From Ancistrus triradiatus (Eukaryota > Chordata > Actinopteri > Siluriformes > Loricariidae): DNA of 64,000 bases. Positions within the stretch are counted from its first letter, which is position 1. Every line of letters starts with the position of its first letter. The notes beneath the pieces are model-generated. The model was not told the DNA's origin, searched no databases, and saw only the letters and a list, made by a program, of their open reading frames with translations. The stretch covers positions 1 through 64,000 of the forward strand of contig JAJAGP010001642.1 in NCBI GenBank assembly GCA_025084515.1. The letters run 5' to 3'. The position numbers and the translations under genes are program-made. Positions 1 through 11,432 of the stretch are shown piece after piece.

Positions 1-388
1 GGGCCTGGACATGTACTGGCTTAAGCAGGGGGACACGCCTGGCACTGCAGGATCGGAGTCCCTCTCGACGTAGTGTGTTACTGATGGTAGCCTTTGTTAC
101 TTTGGTCCCAGCTCTCTGCAGGTCATTCATCAGGTCCCGCCATGTAGTTCTTGGATTTTTGCTCACCGTTCTCATGATCACTTTGACCCCATGGGATGAG
201 ATCTTGCATGGGGCCCCAGATCGAGGGAGATTATCAATGGTCTCATATGTGTTCCATTTTCTTACAATTACTCCCACAGTTGATTTATTCACATCAACCT
301 ACTTGCCAATTGTAGATTCACTCTTCCTAACCTGGTGCAGGTCTACAATTTTCGTACTGGTGTTCTTCGACAGCTCTTTGGTCTTGAG
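1..388 (-). pseudogene. Tc1-like transposase, N-terminal fragment
   Basis: The minus strand encodes the helix-turn-helix DNA-binding half of a Tc1-type transposase, starting KTKELSKNTSTKIVDLH and continuing through RKWNTYETIDNLPRSGAP to SARRVPLLKP at the window edge. It is the region that binds the terminal repeats. A TAG interrupts the frame at 299-301, after the STIGK motif, so this copy could not make a full transposase. The catalytic DDE region would lie left of position 1. The 172-codon plus-strand frame over 75-593 is the antisense shadow of this region. Confidence 0.8.
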
Positions 389-746
389 TTTGGAGTCTGA
401 CTGTTTCAGGCTGTGGACAGGTGTTTTTTATACAGATAATGAGGTTAAACAGGTGCCATTAATACAGGTAACGAGTGGAGGACAGAAGAGCTTCTTAAAA
501 AATAACTTACAAGTCTGTAAGAGCCAAAAATCTTGCTTGTTTGTGGGTGGCCAAATACTTATTTTTCACTATGATTTGCAATTAAATTCTTAAAAAATCC
601 TACAATGTGATTTCCTGAATTCTTGTCCTCATTTTGTCTCTCATAGTTGACGTGTACCTATGATGAAAATTACAGACCTCTCTCATCTTTCTGAGTAGGA
701 GAACTTGCACAATCAGTGGCTGACTAAATACTTTTTTGCCCCACTG
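1..746 (-). mobile_element. Tc1/mariner element, family F6, cut by window edge
   Basis: Reading the minus strand from 746, the element opens with the terminal repeat CAGTGGGGCAAAAAAGTA next to a TA (747-748). A long AT-rich leader follows, then the start of a transposase frame. The outer motif recurs about 170 bp inside, near 565, where the text again reads AAATAAGTATTTGG; this is the doubled-repeat (IR/DR) layout common in fish Tc1-like elements. The other terminus lies left of the window, so only the 5' half is visible. The family assignment comes from terminal repeat, TA flank and frame together. Confidence 0.85.
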
Positions 747-1897
747 TATATATTCCAGTATATACTATAGACTACACATTATGCGCATATTATCCATGCA
801 TTCTATTTCCATCCTTCACATAATTTTAAGTTGTAGTACAGCTGTTAAAAATACAAGTCATTGTGTTTTATCCATACTTACCGCTACATGACTCTCCACA
901 AGTTCAAATCACTCTCCATCCAACAGGAAAGAGAGACCCAAGAGATATCCAAATGAAAAGTCTGGATAAAGTGGTTTCAGCTGGCCCTGGATAATACAGT
1001 TATGGATCCTGTATTCTTAATGCATTGTAAATGCAATTATAATGTGTTTTAAAGCACACATTATACTTTACACAAGGGGTGTCAGAGTCCTGGAGGGATG
1101 GAGATTCTTCTTGCCCTAATGCATGTGATTCAATTCATCAGTTAATTATCAGATTTAGTAGGTATGTTTGAACAGTGAACTCACCAAACTGTGCTAGGCT
1201 CTAGTCCTCAAGGACTTAGGTATGTGCCTCCTGCTATACTATATATCAGCCTTTATACATGCCTGTATACATAAGTAAGTAAATGTACATTCAAGACACT
1301 GTATAAAGCAAATGTAGAGTATATGATGTTTTAATATCAGATTACATAATGTATTACTGTAGAGCTCCTGGTTACTATCTGTTTGGAGTTTGGAATGTGT
1401 TTGCATGATTTTAAAATAAGTATTAAGTAGTAAGTGTGAGTGTGTGTAAATGCGTATGCCCCAAAATAATGGATAAATTAAAATGACTCGATGTGAATAC
1501 AAATTGAGAAACCACAAGTATATGTTAAAATGCATTACGCATATCTGCACTACAGACAGTTAAAAAATGGACAGTTATGGTTGTAAAATCAGATTCACTA
1601 AGCCATTCTCAAAGCCATTGTAAAAGTGTTGATTTAGTGTTGATTGCTTCACAACAACTGAATTCTTTATTAATGTGCCAGGTTTTTAAACAGATACAAG
1701 AATTACACTGGCAGGTAATTTGTAGCACAATACAAATAAGAACTTTTGAGATCCGGTTTACCCTGTGGATTAACTGTGGATGGTGTAAAAAGATTAACAT
1801 AATTAAGAAGAAAAAATTAGGAAGGTATTGTCAATTAATGATGTTGCTGTTTATTGTTTTTAAAATTAATGTGTAAAGAAAAACGTATGTGTTGCTT
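747..1897. other. AT-rich intergenic DNA
   Basis: No recognisable gene or repeat family. Reading frames of 60-100 codons here are low-complexity chance frames. Confidence 0.5.
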
Positions 1898-1899
1898 TT

Positions 1900-2862
1900 A
1901 AACAGCTTTATTCAAGCATTGGAAAGACTGGATTGCTTGGGGAGTGAAATGGAAGGTACAGGGCTTCTCTTCAGTAGTGCGGTGAGAAGGGGGACAATCA
2001 AAATGTCTTAAGTAAACCTCCGAAACTGTAAAATCCCTGGAACCATTGGAGCACTTTGGTGGTGGTAGGTTGAGGTAACTCCTGGACTGCCCATACCTTG
2101 TTGTCATCAATGTTGACCCCACAAGAAGAATCTGCTCCAGGAGACATCACAGGACCTGACAGACATGTGACATATGGGTTTCAAAAGAGGGTGATTATAT
2201 TAAAATTATCTGTGTAAGCAATAACCAAGGAACCCATCATGTCATGGAGGAGATCATCCACAATGCACTGGAAGACATATTGGTTAGTCGGATGGGCATG
2301 ATTGAATTTTCGGTGTACAAAAAGCTACTAGAAAGGAAGGAAGTAAGATAAGGAAGACTGTCTTCCACTCATCCCCTGGACAAAGAAGAACACTGCAGCA
2401 TCTTAGAAGGGTTAATGAATTCATAGACGAGAGCTTCTAAGATGTATTCACACATTGCCTGGGGTTCCACCAGGACCAAAGGATAAATATGAAAACAAGG
2501 TGGCACAGTTCTTTCCAAGAGCCCAATTGTGCAGTCGCAAGGATGTGGAGGAAGCTCTGTGTCTGTTTGCTTGCTAAATACTTCAGTGACTGTCATGGGA
2601 CATTCCAGTGCAGTGGGAAGGTAGTGCAGGATGACAAGATGGCTTGCAACTGTAGATGGGGCCAAGCAATGCCAATGCAACAAAAGCTCCCTGCTGCCCT
2701 AATCACAAGAATGGTCAAAGACAGCACAAAAGGTTTCCATGAAGTGATCATAGTTGAAGGTTTCCACTCTTTGGTGGTTCTGAAAAGCATTAGCCCAGGT
2801 GAGGGTGCAATTGGTTAGCAAGTAGAACACAATACATGATTAGCTCCTGAAAGCTGGACCAG
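1900..2862 (-). pseudogene. gypsy gag-pol remnant
   Basis: Fragments in several minus-strand frames match the Ty3/gypsy order. A gag block reads LTWANAF.NHQ.VETFNYDHF...FCAVFDH (2830-2730). A pol block reads LPPHPCDCTIGLLE, then IYPLVLVEPQAMCEYILEAL (2540-2400), as at the start of gypsy reverse transcriptase. A later block reads VFQCIVDDLLHDMM followed by AYTDNF, where active enzymes carry the YxDD catalytic motif, so the second aspartate is lost. The last block reads GVNIDDNKVWAVQELPQPTT, typical of the thumb before RNase H. Gag runs straight into pol with protease and much of the fingers domain missing. Confidence 0.65.
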
Positions 2863-3092
2863 ATGCATACAGGACGATCTGTTGGTTCTAGGACTGGTAC
2901 CAAACCTGGTGGAATTGAGGTGAACTGGGTTACCGGCTCAGCCAATCCCTGGACCACCAAGATGAGTGAAGCAGTATCTTTTTTGTGGGTCTGGGAGTGC
3001 AACAGGCCACAAGATTGCTGCTATCTGCTGCTGCTGACAACCCAGCAGTTGACAATGCACAACAATTGGGTTCGAGATGGACTTCAGATTTC

Positions 3093-3505
3093 TATCATGT
3101 CTGGCAGAAATGGGAGGCGAATGCAGAAAAGCCAACGTTTATTCAAGTACACAAGGCAGAGGCACAAAAGAGCTGGAGAAAAACTGAGGCAAAACCAGTT
3201 CAAATTTATAGACCAGAGCAATCAGTCAGGCAGAGAATCCAAAACGCAAGATGTAAAACAGAGTCCAGCAAACAAAACAGGGAGTCAGTAGCTGGAGTGC
3301 AGCAAAAATGCTCAGGCTCAAGGTCACACAAGAGTGCAGGAACAAGGAGTATAGGACTTTGCAAAGGAGTGTGTGAGCGAGTGACGTTTGAATGCAATCA
3401 GCTGATGTGAGTGATCAAAAAATAGGTTGGAATGAGGGACTGAATGATGTGCTGGGAGTGAAGCATACTGGTAAAGTGGAGTCTGGATGTGAAGGACTTG
3501 TGACA
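3093..3505 (-). repeat. 5' LTR of gypsy G1 copy 1
   Basis: The minus strand starts TGTCACAAGTCC. It has a TATA-like TCTATAAATTT (around 3207), a polyadenylation signal AATAAA followed by CGTTGG (around 3145), and ends CTCCCATTTCTGCCAGACATG. The LTR at 27329-27709 ends with the nearly identical CTCCCATTTCTGCCA, which ties the two copies together. The right boundary is set by TGTCA and is not confirmed by a target-site duplication. Confidence 0.6.
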
Positions 3506-4197
3506 GCTGGATTGTTGACTTTCATGAGGGACTGAACAGGTATTGACTACATTGCATTGTGCAAGAATTATTTTTTACAAATTTTAATAATAATGCATAA
3601 CACCCTTACCCCTGATAAAATTATGGTAACTCATATCCTCTTGTGGCTTTTTACTTTATTATACAGACTCAAACCAAGCATAATGTAATGGGTGCTTTAA
3701 ATGTGGTTAAGTGCATTTATAATGCCTTATGACTACAAGATTGACAGGACGTTTTAGCACAAAGTCTTACTCCAATCTGAACAGTCAGATGATATAGAAA
3801 GAGAAACCTCAAGTGAAAGGGAATATGTAGAGTGAACTTGAATATTTAGAGTGAAAGTTTCAGTCACAATTTCCATCTGTTTCTTCTGTTGAGGGTCACA
3901 GTGTAGAGTGAAAGTGAAAATGTGTATGTCTTTGTTGGTCTGTACAACAATATCAGCATTTTGGGTTATCTAGATCTTTTAATGGGGAAAAAACACTGCG
4001 TTGTTAGACTGAACATGTTTTCAAAGCCAGAGTGGACATGAAAAATTGAGCACATGTTTCATTAAGCTGCATTGTTAAAATACGCAGCCCTACACACGGG
4101 TGAGGAAGATAACAAGATGAAGGACACTGCCCGCACTTGAATGCAGATGCCATATTTAACGAGGATCCCAGAGTCCCTGCACTGTGGGAAGATTTTT
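3506..4197. other. Intergenic DNA
   Basis: No gene or family recognised. A loose repetition of AGAGTGAA-type text occurs around 3820-3920. Confidence 0.4.
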
Positions 4198-4221
4198 GAG
4201 TGTGTGTGTGCATGTGTATGT

Positions 4222-4261
<40 letters not shown>

Positions 4262-4308
4262 TGTGGTGTGTGTGTGTGTGTGGGTGTGTGTTGGGGGGGG
4301 GGGGGGGG
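4198..4308. repeat. (TG)n microsatellite ending in G16
   Basis: An interrupted TG array of about 95 bp runs directly into sixteen consecutive G (4293-4308). Frames rich in Cys-Val or His-Thr read through it on both strands are artefacts. Confidence 0.95.
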
Positions 4309-5060
4309 TGTGCATGTGTTTGGGTGCAGGAAAATGCATCCCTCATTCACATCAGCATGGCTTCTGGAAATGCAGAGAAGGTTGGCATGAGGCCTGGCAG
4401 CGTGGGCAGATGGAAACCCACACAAAGGCCTGCAGCTGGAGCACAGGGTTGGCACTGCCATGTGGTTAGCACACAAAAAGCAGGATCAAAGGCCGTCATG
4501 GCCCACTTTCATCTGCTTTTTCTCACCTGACAAGAAGCCGCGGCAGGGTGCAAGGCTTCAGAAGTGCTTCTGTGTTTCCTTTCTCTTTCCCTGTCTCCTT
4601 CCTTTTTTCTTTCTATATCCTGTCCTTTCTCATTTACATAATCTCATGAACGTCCATATCATTCTTCACTATGCATTTCTGCAGAGAAAATCTCCAGGCC
4701 AGTGCCAGCAGAGGAAAGACTGGGAATGCTGGTTTGGATTTAGAAAATATCTACTAGACAGATATAAACTTGGTCCTGCCATGAAAACACACTTTATCTC
4801 AGTGGTTATTTGACCTCTCTGCAGGAAATAGGTGACTATATCTGCTAGTAAATTGTCTTACCTAGCAGGTATTTTTTTTAATTAATTAATTAATTTATTT
4901 TTCTGGTTATAGGTTATAAACATAATTACGCACCAACACCAGGAGTTCCATATTCCATAATGGTCCCATATGGTTTATGTTTATTATTTTATTGTCTTTA
5001 ACCTTTAATTTATCCAGACAAGTTATTAAGAACTAATTTTTAATTACAGTGGCAGCCTGG
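4309..5060. other. Intergenic DNA
   Basis: Contains a pyrimidine-rich stretch (4570-4630) and a T8/AATT run (4870-4900). No gene recognised. Confidence 0.4.
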
Positions 5061-5450
5061 CAAGTCAAGTCAGATTTATTTATATTGCGCTTTTTACAAT
5101 GGAGCATTGTCTCAAAGCAACTTTACAATTTTAGATTATCTCCTAATGTCTCCTAAACGTCCAATCAAAAATTGAGCACACCTAGGGTGACAGTGGAAAG
5201 GAAAAACTCCCTAAGTGTTATGAGGAAGAAACCTTGGGAGGACCAAGACTCAAAAAGGGATCCGACCTCCTTGGGCGGCGTAGATGATAAATCTAAAAAT
5301 GAAACTAATTTATCTAAACTAATAAGTCATGGAGGGATATTTCAAATAAAATGTAAAATATGCACATCGGCATTAAGTAGTCCGATACACAGAGTCACTC
5401 TAGGATCCTGAGTCTAAGCAGGAAAGTCATTGGCGGCACTTCGACCCCAG
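5061..5450 (-). mobile_element. LINE 3' end (family LA), copy 1
   Basis: The plus strand begins AAGTCAAGTCAGATTTATTT and continues with TTTACAATGGAGCATTGT, AAGGAAAAACTCCCTAA and GAAACCTTGGGAGGACCAAG. The same wording recurs at 14033, reversed at 27854-28062, and faintly at 58930. Read on the minus strand it ends ATAAATCTGACTTGACTTG, a short tandem tail like that of L2-clade LINEs. The copy at 14033 also carries a LINE-type C-terminal coding motif, which supports the orientation. Only the untranslated 3' end is present here. Confidence 0.6.
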
Positions 5451-6486
5451 CCAACCTGAGAAGGGTGAAGGTTACTGTCCTCTGGTGTGGCCCGGGTATG
5501 GTGGGACTGGAGCTGATGACGGAAGCAAGTAACCAATGTCACTTGATGAAAGGAAACACAAAGAAAAGGAGAAGTATACAATGTACAAAGGTGACTTTAT
5601 AAATTGACATACATCAGTAGTAGGTACAGATGCTCATATACATGGAGATAAAACAATAAATTAGTAGAGTAACAGGTACAAGTATAAGTTATACATAAAA
5701 GTGCTTTTTATGCAATTCCTAACATGTTTGCATGGTCTTGCAGGTAGGTCTAGTTGACCAGCATACCAGTGTCCAAAATACAACATTTGATGGTCTTTGC
5801 TATATTATAGCAGGTGGTTCACTGGATACATAGAGCAAAAGCTACAGTACATAGGATGTTAGCCTTTGTGAATTTTGAGTTTTGTAAGCTGTTAGTTTAT
5901 GTTATTAAAGGGTTATTACGTGTGTCTGGTTCCAACACAAAACATGAATTCATTTCCTTTCTTTTATTAAGTACAATAGAGTTGTAGAAATAAGCACATT
6001 AAGTCTAAGTGCATATCAATAAAGTACACAGTCTTTGCATTTCTGCATTGCTCAAGTTTCAGTCAGAGTTTTATTAATTAATAAGGTTATCATGGTGTGT
6101 ACAGTTTTGCAGTTGTTATTTGAACATTATGTTTGGTTACTGACTGTAGTTGTGAGGTCATATTTTAGAAATGCTTTTAGTTTTGGACAGTTTAGTAATT
6201 TTGCTGTATTTAGAGAGAAATATATGGATGCACATGGTGCACAGTGTAGCAATAGAATGTCAATAATGGTGTACAATTAAAACAAGTAGGCCACATCTAT
6301 GTGTAGTATGACACTACTAAAACAGTGGTTCCACAGTGTATTTTAAGTAGGTGACAAACAATCTAAGGAGAATCAGCCTGCTCAAGTTTCTGAGGCAAGT
6401 AAACTGTTTGGAGAGCCTTAACAAGTCCCCAGTGCCTGTCAAGTAACAGGGGTGGTAGGGGAGGCAGGGAAGAAAGCAGGACTTAC
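5451..6486. other. Intergenic DNA
   Basis: AT-rich and without recognised repeats. The 81-codon plus frame at 6035-6280 has no recognisable motif. Confidence 0.4.
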
Positions 6487-6565
6487 ATTTTGGAGCACAA
6501 CATTCAATGTTACTGTGATCCGTACCAATTTAGCATGCAGCGTCTCAAAGCTAACCTTCAGGGAT
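6487..6565 (-). other. Candidate 79 bp internal exon (host gene unknown)
   Basis: On the minus strand a pyrimidine-rich tract ending TTGTCATCTCTCACAG precedes 79 bases that are open in one frame (SLKVSFETLHAKLVRITVTL, then NVVLQN). GTAAGT follows immediately. Acceptor, length, open phase and donor are what an internal coding exon would show. I do not recognise the peptide. A second GTAAGT lies only 31 bases upstream of the acceptor, too close for both to be used as an intron. No partner exon was identified nearby, so chance remains likely. Confidence 0.2.
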
Positions 6566-6952
6566 CTGTGAGAGATGACAAGTGAAAACTTACTGCTATT
6601 GATGTGACCTCGCACAGAGGCCACAAACAAAGAAATGCTGTCAGGCCTTCATTCACACGCATGACAGCACTGTTATCATGTGTTAAAATTCACCACGCTT
6701 TGTTTGACATTATGTGATGTACACTGGGACCCTGCCAAAGGTGTTGCTAAAAATGAGTGCAGGAGCTTTATACAGTTATTTCTTTATAATACCTTCATAT
6801 GTCTAAATATTAGTGAATGTGTAAACACCAATGCACTGTAAAATGTCAAAGAGTACTTTAACGATATAAGGTGTTGAAGAATGTGAGAATAAAATCAACT
6901 GCTTTGTTTTGTCTCTCTGCAACATATGTGTGACATGATGTGCTTTGCTCCT

Positions 6953-6954
<2 letters not shown>
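6566..6954. other. Intergenic or intronic DNA
   Basis: No gene recognised. Confidence 0.3.

Positions 6955-6994
<40 letters not shown>
6955..6994. repeat. (TA)20 microsatellite
   Basis: Uninterrupted alternating TA for 40 bases. Confidence 0.97.
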
Positions 6995-6997
<3 letters not shown>

Positions 6998-8743
6998 TTT
7001 ATACACAAAGAGCCCTAAATACATATAAATACTTACTCTGTCTTACCATACGGAGACTGAGTAAATAGTGCTGTGTATGGTAAGTCATTTAGAATGTGGC
7101 ATCATTGTAATGCAAAAAACAAACAAAAAAAACCAACGAAAAAAGGATATAGGCCATATTGTAGACTCAGTTGACTAAGGATTAATATTTGGAGCTCCAA
7201 ACCCACTAGATATCTGAGATTGATAATGTACAATATGTATGAAGTTAGTTTTTGCAGCCAATTGGTCATATACTCTGAAAGCAGGTGGTTCTTGGGTGAT
7301 GAAAGGTACCAGACAATCTAAAAAAAATTAGAAATCTGGCTTAACAATTTTAATCAGACCATTTGAATTTATTTATTTAATTAATTAATTATTATCGGTG
7401 TGTGGAAGTGTGCTAAAATACTTGATCACACTACTAGTGAGAGCTTAGATTTCTACACAATCACCCCATAAGTAACTGGTGCATGCACTAATGTGTAAAC
7501 CGTTGGTTTACCATTAAGATGTTAGAATACATCCAAATACAATTTGAGGTGTTGCTAATATATATTGACATAATCACAGATGATATGGAAAAGAATGACG
7601 ACAGTTTTACAAGCAGCTCAATTCCTTCCCCCTCCCCCATTTGTTTTACGAGACAGGTGTCAGCTCCTTGCACATGCACTCAAATTGATCCCTGTGGCTC
7701 TATTTTAGAAACATCCTAATTCTTGGGTTCCATACTTTTATCTTAACTTGGGAGGGAAAAGCATTTTACACCAACATCTTAAACTGCCAACATCTCAGTG
7801 AAATGTGTTCTAACTCTAATCCATTGTTGTATCCTAACCTAATTTACTAGTCATGGCAGAAAAGATGTAATTACCACTCTTTTAGAATGGTCATTCATTT
7901 TTTTTTTACTTTTTAGCAATAAACCTATCACAGATATCAGACAGACAGAAACAAAACTATTTTTATTTAATTTGTTTCAGCTCAAATTAGAGGGAAAGAA
8001 TGAAATCACTCACGGCTGAGGAAAAAAAAAATAATTAAAAAAACACCTTGTTATTTGCATTTCTAAAACAAATAACAGCACAAGTATCAAAATTCAAATT
8101 ATTCTGCAGTAAAAAACAAATGCGTACACAAATTAACAAGTTTTTGGACTTGGCTAATTGAAAGAAAACGTGGCCCCAACATGAGAGCTGTCAGTTGAAA
8201 CAAGAAGGTCATCCAACCTGAGATGTGGCAAAACAAATTCCTAGTTGGCTGTGTATAAAATTTGGTGAAAGTATAAACAAAAGTTGAAGGTTATAAAATG
8301 AAAATATATAGGTAAACCAAGAAAATCAAAGTGTCAGGATAGGAAAGGAATATGCAGTCAAAATACAACAAAACCCTGCAAAATAAAATGAAAGAATAAT
8401 GGGTTTGAAGAGAAGACAATGTTTCTGACAGAACTGTGAGACACTGACTGAAAACAATAGACAAAAAAACAGCACTAACAATTGAAAAGAAGATTTCAAG
8501 TTACTGTGGGCTAAAGAGAAGCAGTTATTAAGTGTGGAATATTGAATGAAATTGAAATTCACAAATGTGCATTGGCCAAGGGGATGCTGTTGGAATCTTT
8601 GTCTTGTGCCATTTTAATGAAACATATAAAGATGTCTCCCTGAAAAAACAACCAACGGTCCTCACTTATTTATGAGTGTTACCAACTTGAATTTATAGTG
8701 GACTTTGAACTACATCTAAAAAAACAAATTAAAAACCAATCTA
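6995..8743. other. AT-rich intergenic DNA
   Basis: Several A-runs and ATTT/AATT runs (for example 7366-7394). No recognised family. Confidence 0.4.
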
Positions 8744-9080
8744 CAGTGGTACTTGAAAGTTTGTAAACCCTTTAGAATTCTCTATATTTCTGCATAAACA
8801 TGACATAAAACATCATCAGATTTTCACACAAAGAATAACGAGAACCCAATTAAACAAATGAGACAAAAATATTATACTTCGTCATGTATTTATTGAGGAA
8901 AATGATCAAATGTTACATATTAGTGAGTGGCAAAAGTATGTGAACCTCTAGGATAAGCAGTTCATTTGAAGGTGAAATTAGAGTCAAGTGTTTTCAATCA
9001 GTGGAATAACAATCAGGTGTGAGCAGGGATCTATCAAAGTCTGCTCTTCACAACACATGTTTGTGGAAGTGTATCACAGC

Positions 9081-10458
9081 ATGAACAATGGAGATTTCTG
9101 AGGACCTCAGAAATAGAGTTGACAATGCTCATTAGGGTGGAAAAGGTTACAAAACCATCTCTACAGAGTTTGGACTCCACCAATCCACAGCCAGACAGAT
9201 TGTGACAAATGGAGGAAATTCAAGATCATTGTTACCCTCCCCAGGAGTGGTTGACCAACAAAGGTCACTCCAAGAGCAAGACGTTGGTGAGGTCACAAAG
9301 GACCCCAGGGTAACTTCTAAGCATCTGAAGACCTCTCTCACATTGGCTAATGTTAATGTTCATGAGTCCACCATCAGAAGAACACTGAACAACAATGGTG
9401 TGCATGACAGGGTTGCAAGGAGAAAGCCACTGCTCTCCAAAAGAACATTGCTGCTCATTTGCAGTTTGCTGAAGATCACGTGGACAAGCCAGAAGGCTAT
9501 TGGAAGAATGTTTTGTGGATGGATGAGACCAAAATAAAATTTTTGGTTTAAAAGAAAAGCATTATTATTAGGGGTCATGCTTTGGCCGCTAGTGGCCTCT
9601 GCTGACCCCTTATGGTGGCATGAGAACCTTTGCAGCGCGATCGAGCGTGGATTTCCTCATATAAATGCACCATTGTCTGCCTTAGCAGCTATGCGCTAAT
9701 GCTACACGCTACAGCGATAGCCCTCACCTGGCTCTGAAATTCTTTTGGTACGTTTTGATGTTTTGTCAGGGAAAAAGGTACGACTGACGATTCAAAGATT
9801 GTCAGTTGGGGACAGTTAGGAGACTGCCCGATAAGATAGAGTTTAGACGCTAAGATTAACATCTTAATATTTGAGTATTTTTCCGCTCAGGCTGTCTGCG
9901 CTTCTTGCGCGGATCCCTGTGCCGCCATTGTAGTGGAGCCTCGTTGTAAATGTGACCAAAAATAGCGACGTGGTATGCTTACGACGTGGCTTATCTTTAT
10001 TAGTTTATTTATTCCTATTTTTGGTGAACCCATGGCATTCCACCTTCCGTTATTTTGGTTCACCCCTTCCATTTGGAGCTAACTGAATTTTTGTCCTAAA
10101 CAAATTTAAATAAATAAAATATTTAAAATAGATTTTATTTTTTCACGTTTCGCTATCCGTTTAAACATGGTGAACCATAACGGTTATGTTTGGAGAAAGA
10201 AAAACACTGCATTCCAGCATAAGAACCTTATCCCATCTGTGAAACATGGTGGTGGTAGTCTCTTGGTCTGGGGCTGTTTTGCTGCATCTGGGCCAGGACA
10301 ACTTGCCATCATTGATGGAACAATCAACTCTGAATTATATCAGAGAATTCAAAAAGAGAAATGTCAGGACATCTGTCCATGAACTGAATCTCAAGAGAAT
10401 GTGGGTCATGGAGCAAGACAGCGACACTAAGCACACAAGTCAGTCTACCAAAGAATGA
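9081..10458 (+). pseudogene. Tc1-like transposase, F1 copy 1
   Basis: Codes for a DD34E-type Tc1 transposase. Segments visible in order are the start (EISEDLR), the DNA-binding linker (VTKDPRVTSKHLKTSLTLAN), the RRTLNNNGVH.RVARRKPLLS segment, and the first catalytic aspartate in WMDETK (about 9519-9536). After the LTR insertion come SVKHGGGS and the second aspartate in DSDTKHTSQSTKE (about 10415-10455). The glutamate region is missing. Frameshifts around 9120 (a TAG after NAH) and the insertion break it. In active relatives this enzyme cuts and pastes the element into TA sites. Confidence 0.85.
9566..10182 (+). mobile_element. Solo LTR, family G2, inside F1 copy 1
   Basis: Starts TATTAGGGGTCATGCTTTGG and ends GGTGAACCATAACG. 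It is flanked by ATTAT (9561-9565) and GTTAT (10183-10187), a 5 bp target-site repeat with one mismatch, and it interrupts a transposase whose frame resumes on the far side. Inside are a TATA-like CATATAAATG (9658), the family motif AAAAAGGTACGA (9773-9784) and the 3' block TTGGAGCTAACTGAATTTTTG (about 10073). The start resembles those of the LTRs at 20307 and 34615. No coding frame is seen. Confidence 0.75.
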
Positions 10459-10481
10459 TTAAAGAAGAATAAAGTTGCAGG

Positions 10482-11247
10482 ATCTGCTGACACACTCCAG
10501 CCACATGAATTCTAGCATTGTCCTGCATTAGGAGGAACCCAGGGCCAACCGCACCAGCATATGGTCTCACAAGGGGTCTGAGGATCTCATCTCGATACCT
10601 AATGGCAGTCAGGCTACCTCTGACGAGCACATGGAGGGCTGTGTGGCCACACAAATGCCACCCCACACCATTACTGACCCACTGCCAAACTGGTCATGCT
10701 GAAGGATGTTGCAGGAAGCAGATCGCTCTCCACGGCATCTCCAGACTCTGTCACGTCTGTCACATGTGCTCAGTGTGAACCTGCTTTCATCTTTGAAGAG
10801 CACTGGGCACCAGTGGCAAAATTTGCCAATCCTGTTGTTCTCTAGCAAATGCCAAGTGTCCTGCACGGTGTTGGGCTGTGAGCACAACCCCCATCTGTGG
10901 ACGTTGGGCCCTCGTACCATCCTCATGGAGTCGGTTTCTAACCATTTGTGCAGACACATGCACATTTGTGGCCTGCTGGACGTCATTTTGCAGGGCTCAG
11001 GCGTGCTCCTCCTGTTTTTCCTTGCACAAAGGCGGAGGGGTAGCGGTTGAGTTCTTGCCTTCCTACGGCCTCCTCCATGTCTCCTGGTGTACTGTGGCCT
11101 GTCTCCCTGGTAGTACCTCCAGGCCTCTGGACACTACGCTGACAGACACAGCAAACCTTCTTGCCACAAGCTCACATTGATTGATGTGCCATCATGGATG
11201 AACTGCACTACCTGAGCCACTTGTGTGGTTGTTAGAGTCCGTCTCAT
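10482..11247 (-). pseudogene. Tc1-like transposase, F2
   Basis: Starts at ATG 11247 (MRRTLTTTQVAQVVQFIHDG). Segments follow in several frames: CAQPNTVQDTWHLLENN, the first catalytic aspartate in FKDESRFTLSTCDRRDRVW (about 10800-10740), GSGSVMVWGGI, and the second aspartate in LLMQDNARIHVAGVCQQ (about 10535-10490). The catalytic glutamate region is missing because the sequence switches to F1 text at 10479. Frameshifts make it inactive. The family differs from F1 in its catalytic wording (QDNARIH against QDxDxKH). Confidence 0.85.
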
Positions 11248-11432
11248 GCTACCACGGTGTGACAGCACCACCAAACATTCAAAAGTGACCAAAACATCAG
11301 CCAGAAAGCATAGGTACTGAGAAGTGGTCTGTGGGTCCCTACCTGCAGAACTCCTTTATTGAGTGGTGTCTTGCTAATTGCCAATAATTTCCACCTGTTG
11401 TCTATTCCATTTGCACAACAGCTCTTTTTTTC

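Larger units (their letters stand above)
1898..3505 (-). mobile_element. Degenerate Ty3/gypsy retrotransposon, family G1, copy 1
   Basis: On the minus strand the order is LTR (3505-3093), gag-like text (about 2860-2700), start of reverse transcriptase (2683-2369), a later reverse-transcriptase block (about 2283-2190) and the thumb/RNase H junction (about 2140-1900). RNase H, integrase and a 3' LTR are absent to the left. Frameshifts and internal deletions are frequent, so this is an old dead copy. A sister copy in the opposite orientation lies at 27329-29540; the two share gag wording and the same LTR end. Confidence 0.7.
8744..10478 (+). mobile_element. Tc1/mariner element F1, copy 1 (3' end lost, LTR inserted)
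   Basis: Starts at CAGTGGTACTTGAAAGTTTG next to TA (8742-8743). The leader TGAGTGGCAAAAGTATGTGAA and the transposase frame follow in family order. At 9561 the sequence breaks into an unrelated 617 bp LTR and resumes at 10188 with TGTTTGGAGAAAG, the next transposase codons. At about 10478, within the KKNK codons, it stops and the reversed F2 element begins, so the last third and the right terminal repeat are gone. Eight F1 copies or fragments occur in this window. Confidence 0.9.

Noticed and set aside
75..593. 172-codon plus-strand frame, the longest of that strand near the left edge
   Set aside because: It is the antisense of a Tc1-like transposase start and leader; it has no protein motif of its own.
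4004..4530. Several 68-129 codon frames rich in Cys/Val or His/Thr
   Set aside because: They are read through the TG/G microsatellite.
5172..5411. 79-codon plus frame
   Set aside because: Lies in the antisense of a LINE 3' untranslated region; the same text at other copies is not open.
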